Positions 1-5,409 of a stretch of 7,146 bases of DNA are shown here, piece after piece (the stretch's first letter is position 1; each line of letters opens with the position of its first letter). The position numbers and the translations under genes were made by a program. The notes under the pieces are model-generated. The model searched no databases, had not been told where the DNA came from, and was given only the letters and a program-made list of their open reading frames with translations. Source of the DNA: Allomuricauda sp. (lineage in GTDB: Bacteria > Bacteroidota > Bacteroidia > Flavobacteriales > Flavobacteriaceae). Where the stretch lies: NCBI GenBank assembly GCA_028289745.1, contig JANQOD010000304.1, forward strand, positions 1 to 7,146, written 5' to 3'.

Positions 1-466
1 GAATAAAAATCGGGTCGTAGCCAAAACCTTTTTTGCCTCTTGGCTTCTCGATGATTTCACCAGTTACTTTTCCAGAAAACATGAATCGTGCGCCGTTGAG
101 GTTGAGTGCGATGACCGTTTCGAAATAGGCCCTTCGGTTTTCGGTCCCCTGCAATTCGGTCAGCACTTTTTGTACGTTGTCAGGGGCACTCTTCTGCTCA
201 CCCGCATAGCGGGCCGAATATACCCCGGGTCTTCCATCCAGCACTTCGATCAAAAGTCCCGTATCGTCGGCAAAACAGTTCAGATGGTACTTTTGGGTTA
301 CAAAATCGGCCTTGATTCGGGCATTTTCTTGTAGGGTAGTGCCCGTTTCGGGTATTTCGGTATGGCATCCTATCGAATTCAAAGAAAGCAATTCGATGTT
401 TTTGGGCATGAGTGCCGATACCTCTTTGAATTTGTTTTGGTTATGTGTGGCAAAAACAAGCTTCAT
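1..466 (-). CDS. rdgB: RdgB/HAM1-family non-canonical purine NTP pyrophosphatase (3' part beyond the window)
   Basis: This enzyme hydrolyses dITP, ITP and XTP to the monophosphate plus pyrophosphate in the cytoplasm, keeping deaminated purines out of DNA and RNA. The reading frame begins at the ATG at 466-464 and stays open for 155 codons to the window edge. The family is usually about 190-200 residues, so roughly the last 40 are missing. Motifs seen: the N-terminal ATHNQNK nucleotide-binding loop (residues 6-12), FADDTGL (65-71) containing the expected catalytic aspartate D68, the GRPGVYSARYAG stretch (78-89), and GYDPIF (149-154) just before the cut. The start is fixed by the family's typical opening (M-x-L-V-F-A-T-x-N). 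The gene diverges from the membrane methyltransferase across 43 bases, with a good promoter-like element 21 bases upstream. No damage is visible. Confidence 0.96.
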   Translation of the reverse strand, partial: MKLVFATHNQNKFKEVSALMPKNIELLSLNSIGCHTEIPETGTTLQENARIKADFVTQKYHLNCFADDTGLLIEVLDGRPGVYSARYAGEQKSAPDNVQKVLTELQGTENRRAYFETVIALNLNGARFMFSGKVTGEIIEKPRGKKGFGYDPIFI

Positions 467-487
467 GGTCAAACGATAAAAGGATTT

Positions 488-495
488 CAAAAGTA
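488..495 (-). promoter_or_regulatory. Putative Bacteroidota -7 element for rdgB
   Basis: Read on the minus strand this is TACTTTTG, a perfect match to the Bacteroidota housekeeping -7 consensus TAnnTTTG. It lies 21 bases before the rdgB ATG, giving a short conventional leader. I see no clear TTG/TTTG -33 partner at 17-23 bases upstream, so the call rests on the -7 element and its position. Confidence 0.5.
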
Positions 496-496
496 G

Positions 497-504
497 TATT
501 TTCG
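497..504 (+). promoter_or_regulatory. Putative -7 element for the ICMT-family gene, 5 bases from its ATG
   Basis: The plus strand reads TATTTTCG, a 7 of 8 match to TAnnTTTG. It ends only 5 bases before the ATG at 510, so transcription starting at the usual distance would give a leaderless or near-leaderless mRNA. It lies one base from the opposing rdgB element at 488-495, so two polymerases could not occupy both at once. No convincing -33 element is visible. Confidence 0.4.
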
Positions 505-509
505 TAAAC

Positions 510-962
510 ATGAAGATTAAGGTCATTCCCCCTTTGGTCATGGTTATCTTTGGTTTTTTGATGTACCTGTTAGATCATTTTTTGCCTTTTGGGGAGTTTG
601 ATTTCTTTGGAAGACCGCAAATGGCCATTGCCCTGTTCGCCTTGGCCTTGATTGTTTTTCTTCTGGCCCTGTACCGACTAAAAAGAGCCAAGACGACCTT
701 AGACCCTATGCACCCCGAAAAGGCAAGTGTATTGGTCAATAAAGGGGTTTTCAAGTATTCGCGAAACCCGATTTACCTCGCTATGCTCATGGTATTGTTG
801 GCTTTCGGACTCAAATTGGGAAATGCGTTCAATACACTTTTAGCGGCCGGGTTCGTGTATTTCATGAACCATTTTCAAATCAAGCATGAAGAAGAAGCGC
901 TGCTCAAAAAGTTTGGAAAAGACTACCAACTTTACCTAAAGGCCGTTCGTCGTTGGTTCTGA
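510..962 (+). CDS. Isoprenylcysteine carboxyl methyltransferase (ICMT)-family membrane methyltransferase
   Basis: This is a 150-residue integral membrane protein of the ICMT/PEMT-like family, which uses S-adenosylmethionine to methylate lipid-like or membrane-embedded substrates. Bacteria lack the prenylated CaaX proteins that eukaryotic ICMT acts on, and the substrate here is unknown. Hydrophobic segments are visible at about residues 6-25, 37-55 and 87-120. The family signature lies at 79-90 (G-V-F-K-Y-S-R-N-P-I-Y-L, with R85, N86, P87 and Y89), followed by the C-terminal E127/E128 region and a DYQLYLKAV segment (138-146); these form the SAM pocket in relatives. The opening K-I-K-V-I-P-P-L-V resembles the normal N-terminus of this family, favouring the ATG at 510 over the internal Met11. 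The length is typical for short bacterial members. It appears monocistronic, with serA downstream on the same strand after 147 bases. Confidence 0.88.
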   Translation: MKIKVIPPLVMVIFGFLMYLLDHFLPFGEFDFFGRPQMAIALFALALIVFLLALYRLKRAKTTLDPMHPEKASVLVNKGVFKYSRNPIYLAMLMVLLAFGLKLGNAFNTLLAAGFVYFMNHFQIKHEEEALLKKFGKDYQLYLKAVRRWF

Positions 963-1109
963 ATTGACAATTTGATAATTTCTGGGCGACATAAAAAACA
1001 AATTCGCACCATATTCCGTTTTACATTGCATCACTTTCCTTTTTTGATGTGACCGGTGTTTTTCGAGAGGATAAATTTTTACTTTTGAAACTTAATTTCT
1101 CAATTCAAG
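963..1109. other. Longest intergenic region (147 bases), contains the serA promoter
   Basis: This AT-rich gap separates the ICMT-family gene from the serB-serA fusion. The only supported element is the -7-like site near its right end. There is a weak inverted repeat, CATCA (1029-1033) with TGATG (1045-1049) around an 11-base loop. It is too short for a credible intrinsic terminator and no U-tract follows the stem. I see no riboswitch, small RNA or repeat family here. Confidence 0.5.
1080..1087 (+). promoter_or_regulatory. Putative -7 promoter element for the serB-serA fusion
   Basis: TACTTTTG matches TAnnTTTG perfectly and ends 22 bases before the ATG at 1110, so the leader should be about 15-20 bases. 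The T-rich stretch at 1059-1063 is a poor and slightly too close candidate for the -33 element. No operator is recognisable. Confidence 0.55.
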
Positions 1110-3002
1110 ATGATAGAGGTGGCACGTAAGTATGTCTTCGATTTTGATAGTACATTGACAAGGGTAGAGGCCTTGGATGTGCTTGCAGAAATGACCCTGC
1201 AAGGTAAGTCGAGCAAAGATGAGATCATAGCAGAGATACAGCATATCACCAATATGGGCATTGACGGTGATATTTCGTTCACTGAATCGCTCGAAAGGCG
1301 CATCAGGCTTTTGAGGGCCCACCGCGATGATCTGGATGGACTCGTTGATGAATTGCGTCAGAAAATTTCGAAATCCATTGCCGCCAACAAAGAGTTTTTT
1401 GAGGAGTTTTCAGAAGATATTTATGTGATTTCCTGTGGATTCAAAGAATTCATCGATCCCATTGTAGCGGAATATAACATTCCGTCAGAGCGTGTCTATG
1501 CAAATACCTTTACATTTGATGAAGACGGGAATATTACCGGTTTTGACGAAGAGAACGTACTCGCCACGCACAACGGAAAAATAGAATGCCTGAAACAGCT
1601 CGATCTAGATGGTGAGGTTCAGGTAATCGGTGATGGCTATAGTGATTATGTGATGCGTGAAGCAGGTATCGCCCATAAGTTTTTTGCGTATACCGAAAAT
1701 GTACATCGAGAGAAAGCGGCCGATAATGCCGATCACGTAGCCCCCAACCTAGATGAATTTTTGTTTGTGAACGATTTGCCGAGAAAAATATCGTACCCGA
1801 AGAACAGGATCAAGATACTGCTGCTCGAGAACGTGCACCACGATGCTTTTGAAAATCTCTCTGAGGATGGCTTTGCGGTAGAGATGGTCAAGCATAGCGT
1901 ACCCGAGGAGGAATTGATCGAAAAGATCAAGGGCATTCATGTTTTGGGCATACGTTCAAAGACACAGGTGACCCAAAAAGTGTTGGATGCCGCTAATAAG
2001 CTGTTGGTGGTAGGGGCCTTCTGTATCGGTACCAAGCAGATAGATTTGGAATATGCCAAGAAAAAGGGCGTGGTGGTATTCAATGCGCCATACAGCAATA
2101 CCCGTTCGGTGGTCGAGATGGCCATTGGGCAGATCATCATGCTGATGCGCAACATTTTTACACGAAGTACCGAAATTCATCAGGGCCAATGGAACAAAAC
2201 CGCTGCCAATGCCCATGAGGTACGAGGCAAGAATTTGGGTATTGTTGGCTATGGCAACATCGGTAAACAGCTTTCTGTATTGGCCGAGGCAATAGGTATG
2301 CGAGTTTATTACTACGATGTGGCCGATAGATTGGCCTTGGGCAATGCCAAGAGATGTGCCACCCTTGAAGATCTGCTTTCGGTTTCCGATGTGGTCAGCT
2401 TGCATATTGACGACAACAAGGCCAATGAAAGCTTCATCGGCGAAAGAGAGATCAACCAAATGCGCGATGGTGCCCTGCTCATCAATCTTTCTAGGGGTTT
2501 TGTGGTCAACATTCCCGATTTGGTCGCAGCTTTGAAATCAGAAAAATTGGGTGGTGCCGCGATTGACGTATACCCATCAGAGCCGCGAAGCAATGGACGG
2601 TTTGTCACCGAGTTACAGGGTTTGCCGAACGTTATTTTAACGCCCCATATTGGGGGAAGCACCGAAGAGGCCCAAAAAGATATCGCCAGTTTTGTGCCCA
2701 ATAAGATCATGGATTATGTCAATTCGGGCAATACCGTTGATGCGGTGAATTTTCCGAATATCAGATTGCCTCAACAGAACAATGCGCATCGTTTCTTGCA
2801 CATTCACAAGAATGTACCGGGTATCATGGCGCATATCAATGAAGTATTGGCCAGGTATAACATGAACATTACGGGGCAGTACCTCTCTACAGACAATGAA
2901 CTTGGCTATGTGATCACCGATATTGATAAAGACTACGACAAAGAAGTGACAAAAGCGCTCAAAAATATAGAGAACACCATTAAGTTCAGGGTGCTCTACT
3001 GA
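1110..3002 (+). CDS. serA: Bifunctional phosphoserine phosphatase / D-3-phosphoglycerate dehydrogenase (SerB-SerA fusion)
   Basis: A single uninterrupted 630-residue protein carries two enzymes of the phosphorylated serine pathway. Residues 1 to about 220 are a HAD phosphatase resembling SerB: nucleophile motif DFDST with D11 and D13, R64 in the S-F-T-E-S-L-E-R-R stretch matching the substrate-binding Arg of human PSP, S108 (motif II), K157 (motif III), and GDGYSD (174-179, motif IV). Residues about 230-550 are phosphoglycerate dehydrogenase: GIRSKT (280-285), the NAD loop G-Y-G-N-I-G (380-385), and catalytic R462, E491 and H513. Residues about 558-630 form an ACT domain ending in L-Y like E. 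coli SerA. H566, N568 and N586 align with the serine-binding residues His344, Asn346 and Asn364 of that enzyme, so feedback inhibition by serine is predicted. E. coli SerA is about 410 residues, so the extra length is the phosphatase. The start is fixed by the closeness of motif I. The SerC step must be encoded elsewhere. All key residues of both halves are present. Confidence 0.95.
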   Translation: MIEVARKYVFDFDSTLTRVEALDVLAEMTLQGKSSKDEIIAEIQHITNMGIDGDISFTESLERRIRLLRAHRDDLDGLVDELRQKISKSIAANKEFFEEFSEDIYVISCGFKEFIDPIVAEYNIPSERVYANTFTFDEDGNITGFDEENVLATHNGKIECLKQLDLDGEVQVIGDGYSDYVMREAGIAHKFFAYTENVHREKAADNADHVAPNLDEFLFVNDLPRKISYPKNRIKILLLENVHHDAFENLSEDGFAVEMVKHSVPEEELIEKIKGIHVLGIRSKTQVTQKVLDAANKLLVVGAFCIGTKQIDLEYAKKKGVVVFNAPYSNTRSVVEMAIGQIIMLMRNIFTRSTEIHQGQWNKTAANAHEVRGKNLGIVGYGNIGKQLSVLAEAIGMRVYYYDVADRLALGNAKRCATLEDLLSVSDVVSLHIDDNKANESFIGEREINQMRDGALLINLSRGFVVNIPDLVAALKSEKLGGAAIDVYPSEPRSNGRFVTELQGLPNVILTPHIGGSTEEAQKDIASFVPNKIMDYVNSGNTVDAVNFPNIRLPQQNNAHRFLHIHKNVPGIMAHINEVLARYNMNITGQYLSTDNELGYVITDIDKDYDKEVTKALKNIENTIKFRVLY

Positions 3003-3009
3003 TCGTTCC

Positions 3010-3483
3010 CTATTGATGATGGTAGGGTTCATTTTTGAGAATGGTAAAGGCACGATAAAATTGCTCAACCACAAAAAGCCGTACCATTTGATGTGAAAAC
3101 GTCATCTTTGAAAGCCCCATTTTGCCGTTGGCCCTTTTATAGACCTCCTCACTAAATCCGTATGGGCCACCAATGGCAAAGACCAAGTTCTTGAGGCCAC
3201 TGTTCATGTGTTTTTGAAGTAATGAGGCAAATTGCATCGAGGCATACTGTTGTCCTTTTTCATCAAGAAGTATCAACATGTCAGAGGGTTGTACATTTTT
3301 CAATAGCACTTCACCCTCTTTTTCCTTTTGCTGTCGCTCTGACAGGTTTTTAGTGTTCTTGATGGCCGGAACAATGACCAAGGTAAACTTCACATAGTGC
3401 TTCAACCGATTGGTGTAGGTGGTTATCAGGCTGTTCAGTTCTTGGCTGTCTGTTTTCCCTATGGCGAGCAATGTGATGGTCAT
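3010..3483 (-). CDS. rlmH: RlmH, 23S rRNA (pseudouridine1915-N3)-methyltransferase
   Basis: RlmH is a SPOUT-class methyltransferase that transfers a methyl group from SAM to N3 of pseudouridine 1915 in helix 69 of 23S rRNA, acting late on the assembled 70S ribosome. The 157-residue protein has the expected length. Visible motifs are LLDEKG (72-77), the SAM-binding knot segment F-A-I-G-G-P-Y-G-F (102-110), L-S-K-M-T-F-S-H-Q-M-V-R (124-135), E-Q-F-Y-R-A (140-145) and the C-terminal NEPYHH (151-156), all hallmark positions of the family. The start at 3483 gives the normal M-x-I-x-L-L-A-I-G opening. Its 3' end converges on the serB-serA fusion with only 7 bases between stop codons. It diverges from nadC across 93 bases. 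A perfect -7-like element ends 5 bases before the ATG. Confidence 0.97.
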   Translation of the reverse strand: MTITLLAIGKTDSQELNSLITTYTNRLKHYVKFTLVIVPAIKNTKNLSERQQKEKEGEVLLKNVQPSDMLILLDEKGQQYASMQFASLLQKHMNSGLKNLVFAIGGPYGFSEEVYKRANGKMGLSKMTFSHQMVRLFVVEQFYRAFTILKNEPYHHQ

Positions 3484-3488
3484 GTTTC

Positions 3489-3496
3489 CAAAAATA
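3489..3496 (-). promoter_or_regulatory. Putative -7 element for rlmH, 5 bases from its ATG
   Basis: On the minus strand this reads TATTTTTG, a perfect TAnnTTTG match, followed by GAAAC and then the rlmH ATG. The spacing implies a leaderless or near-leaderless transcript, as for the ICMT-family gene at 510. No good -33 element is seen 17-23 bases upstream. The element could be a chance match in an AT-rich gap. Confidence 0.45.
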
Positions 3497-3530
3497 ACTC
3501 CTTTTCAAAAAAGGGCTACTTGACCACCCT

Positions 3531-3559
3531 TTTGTTTAAGGCTTATTTTGGTAATTTCG
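3531..3559 (+). promoter_or_regulatory. Putative promoter of the nadC-yihY-DUF2147-priA operon
   Basis: TTTG at 3531-3534 is followed after 17 bases by TAATTTCG at 3552-3559, a 7 of 8 match to TAnnTTTG. Spacing fits the Bacteroidota consensus (TTG, 17-23 bases, TAnnTTTG). This is the best two-part promoter in the window. The -7 element ends 17 bases before the nadC ATG at 3577, giving a short leader. An overlapping alternative, TATTTTGG at 3544-3551, fits less well. No NAD-responsive operator is recognised. Confidence 0.6.
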
Positions 3560-3576
3560 CAGTAAACTGTCCGTAA

Positions 3577-4434
3577 ATGATATCCGAAGCACTATTTAAA
3601 AAAGAGCTGCATTTGATTATTTCCAATGCCATTCGCGAAGATGTAGGGGATGGGGATCATAGCTCATTGGCCTGTATTCCTTCAGAAGCAAAGGGCAAAG
3701 CGAAGCTTTTGGTAAAAGATGAGGGCACTATTGCAGGAGTTGAATTTGCAAAACAGGTTTTTGGCCATGTTGACCCAGAACTGTCAATAGAAATTTTGAT
3801 AACCGATGGAACCCACGTAAAACATGGCGATATCGTGTTTTATGTAGAAGGAAGCTCTCAATCTATCCTAAAAGCCGAACGTTTGGTGCTCAACGCAATG
3901 CAGCGCATGAGCGCCATTGCCACGAAGACCAGACATTTTGTGGATTTGCTCGAAGGAACACAAACGAAGATTTTGGATACCCGAAAGACCACACCCGGTA
4001 TACGTGCCCTCGAAAAATGGGCCGTGAAGATCGGTGGGGGCGAAAACCACAGATTTGCCCTATACGATATGATCATGCTAAAAGACAACCATATCGATTT
4101 TGCGGGCGGAATCACTAAGGCCATTAAAAAAACCCAGGCATATCTTGAAGCGATTGGAAAAGACCTTAAAATCATCGTTGAGGCACGAAATTTGGATGAG
4201 GTCAAAGAAATATTGCAGTCACAGGGCGTGTACCGTATTTTATTGGACAATTTCGACTACAAGGACACCAGAATTGCGGTTGAGTTGATCGGGGATCGAT
4301 GTTTGACCGAATCTTCAGGGGGCATTGATGAAGAAACCCTAAGAAAATATGCAGCATGTGGGGTCGATTATATTTCATCGGGCGCGCTGACACATTCAGT
4401 ATACAATAAAGATTTAAGTCTAAAGGCCGTTTAG
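3577..4434 (+). CDS. nadC: Nicotinate-nucleotide pyrophosphorylase (quinolinate phosphoribosyltransferase, decarboxylating)
   Basis: NadC converts quinolinate and PRPP to nicotinate mononucleotide, CO2 and pyrophosphate, the last step of de novo synthesis before the shared NAD pathway; it is cytoplasmic and usually dimeric. The 285-residue length is normal. Signature segments in order: E-D-x-G-D-G-D-H-S (21-29), E101/R102 and N106 of the active-site helix, D-T-R-K-T-T-P-G-I-R (134-143), K-I-G-G-G-E-N-H-R (151-159), L-K-D-N-H (168-172), E202, L-L-D-N-F (222-226), E-S-S-G-G-I (245-250) and S-S-G-A-L-T-H-S (267-274). These cover the quinolinate- and PRPP-binding residues. It is the first gene of a four-gene operon; its TAG stop directly abuts the next ATG. 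nadA and nadB are not in the window. Confidence 0.98.
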   Translation: MISEALFKKELHLIISNAIREDVGDGDHSSLACIPSEAKGKAKLLVKDEGTIAGVEFAKQVFGHVDPELSIEILITDGTHVKHGDIVFYVEGSSQSILKAERLVLNAMQRMSAIATKTRHFVDLLEGTQTKILDTRKTTPGIRALEKWAVKIGGGENHRFALYDMIMLKDNHIDFAGGITKAIKKTQAYLEAIGKDLKIIVEARNLDEVKEILQSQGVYRILLDNFDYKDTRIAVELIGDRCLTESSGGIDEETLRKYAACGVDYISSGALTHSVYNKDLSLKAV

Positions 4435-5409
4435 ATGTCCAAACCTATTGAAGAGCAATTGCAAAAGATTCCAGTGGTCAATTGGGCGGTGGCCCTATTG
4501 AAAAAGATCAGACTGAAAGCTTTTGAGGGCCTCTCATTTTATGATCTCATCGAGATGTACGTTGTGGGTGTCATACAAGGAGCTTTGTCGACACGGGCAA
4601 GCTCTATCGCATTCAGCGTGTTCATGGCCATTTTTCCCTTGCTGATCTTTTTTGTCACCTTGATTCCGTTTGTCATTCCGTATGTAAGTATCGGCAATGA
4701 GAATTTTGATGCGCAGTTTTTACTTTTTTTGGAATCTTTTCTGCCATCTGCGACCAGCGACTACTTCGGCGAAATTTACCAACAGATCAAAGACCAAAGA
4801 AGGGGGGGGCTGCTTTCATCGGCTTTTGTGATTTCCATTTTTTTGGTGGCCAATGGGGTAAATTCCATTTTTTCGGGTTTTGAGACGTCATACCATGTAG
4901 AGTTGACCCGTAACTTTTTTCGACAATATGCCTATGCCCTGATGGTCGGGCTTATATTATCGATTCTTGTTATGGTCGGTGCCGTGGTCTTTGTATATTT
5001 TGAATTGGTGCTTGAGAGCACAAATGAATATTTCAGTCGAGCTATCGGTTTTGATGTGGAAAAAGGCGACGCTTTTGTTGTGCAAGTGGCAAAAGTGCTG
5101 TTTTTCGCGCTCTTGTCATATTTGACAACGGCTATATTATATTATTTTGGCACCGCTGAGGGCAAGCAGGCCAAATTCTTTTCGGCCGGGGCTTTGATGA
5201 CCGCACTGCTGTTTTTGTTGACCTCTTATCTTTTTGGGGTGTATGTAGAAAAAATAGCCCGATACAACGAGCTCTACGGAGCACTTGGAGGATTACTTGT
5301 ATTTATGGTATTTATTTGGTTGAATTCCAGTATTTTATTATTAGGATTTGAGTTAAATGCGACACTCAACGCATTGAAAAAGAAACACGCTAAAAAACAA
5401 GAACCATGA
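4435..5409 (+). CDS. YihY/BrkB-family inner-membrane protein
   Basis: This 324-residue polytopic membrane protein belongs to the YihY/virulence factor BrkB family. Relatives were once labelled RNase BN, which is wrong for the family because the real RNase BN is an ElaC/RNase Z protein; the biochemical role remains unsettled. About six hydrophobic segments are visible: roughly 57-82, 126-147, 164-191, 215-238, 246-270 and 281-305. Family hallmarks are R-A-S-S-I-A-F-S-V-F (54-63) leading into the first segment, and the C-terminal Y-N-E-L-Y-G-A-L-G-G (277-286) with L-L-L-G-F-E-L-N-A (301-309). The tail is lysine-rich (315-321, K-K-K-H-A-K-K), consistent with a cytoplasmic C-terminus. The start follows the nadC stop with no gap, preceded by AAAGG at 4422-4426; the stop overlaps the next gene by four bases. 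An eight-G run occurs at codons 123-125. Confidence 0.9.
   Translation: MSKPIEEQLQKIPVVNWAVALLKKIRLKAFEGLSFYDLIEMYVVGVIQGALSTRASSIAFSVFMAIFPLLIFFVTLIPFVIPYVSIGNENFDAQFLLFLESFLPSATSDYFGEIYQQIKDQRRGGLLSSAFVISIFLVANGVNSIFSGFETSYHVELTRNFFRQYAYALMVGLILSILVMVGAVVFVYFELVLESTNEYFSRAIGFDVEKGDAFVVQVAKVLFFALLSYLTTAILYYFGTAEGKQAKFFSAGALMTALLFLLTSYLFGVYVEKIARYNELYGALGGLLVFMVFIWLNSSILLLGFELNATLNALKKKHAKKQEP
4802..4809 (+). repeat. Homopolymeric run of eight G within the YihY-family gene
   Basis: Eight consecutive G residues span the codons for R123, G124 and G125 (AGG GGG GGG), in the loop before the second membrane segment. The frame is intact as given. Runs of this length can slip during replication or be miscounted in sequencing; the length is at the low end of known phase-variable G tracts. 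Confidence 0.9.

Noticed and set aside
1028..1050. Possible terminator hairpin between the ICMT-family gene and serA
   Set aside because: The stem is only five perfect pairs plus one wobble around an 11-base loop, with no U-tract after it; such repeats are expected by chance in AT-rich DNA.
1956..2459. 167-codon open frame on the minus strand inside serA
   Set aside because: It is fully antisense to the well-conserved dehydrogenase domain, has no recognisable family and no upstream signals, and is best explained as a shadow of serA codon usage.
2312..2710. 132-codon minus-strand open frame inside serA
   Set aside because: Serine-rich, low-quality composition typical of an antisense shadow; entirely within conserved coding sequence.
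2637..3074. 145-codon minus-strand open frame spanning the serA 3' end and the rlmH 3' end
   Set aside because: It overlaps two confidently identified genes, one of them on the same strand in another frame, and its translation resembles no known protein.
3858..4250. 130-codon minus-strand open frame inside nadC
   Set aside because: It is antisense to the most conserved part of nadC, with no independent support.
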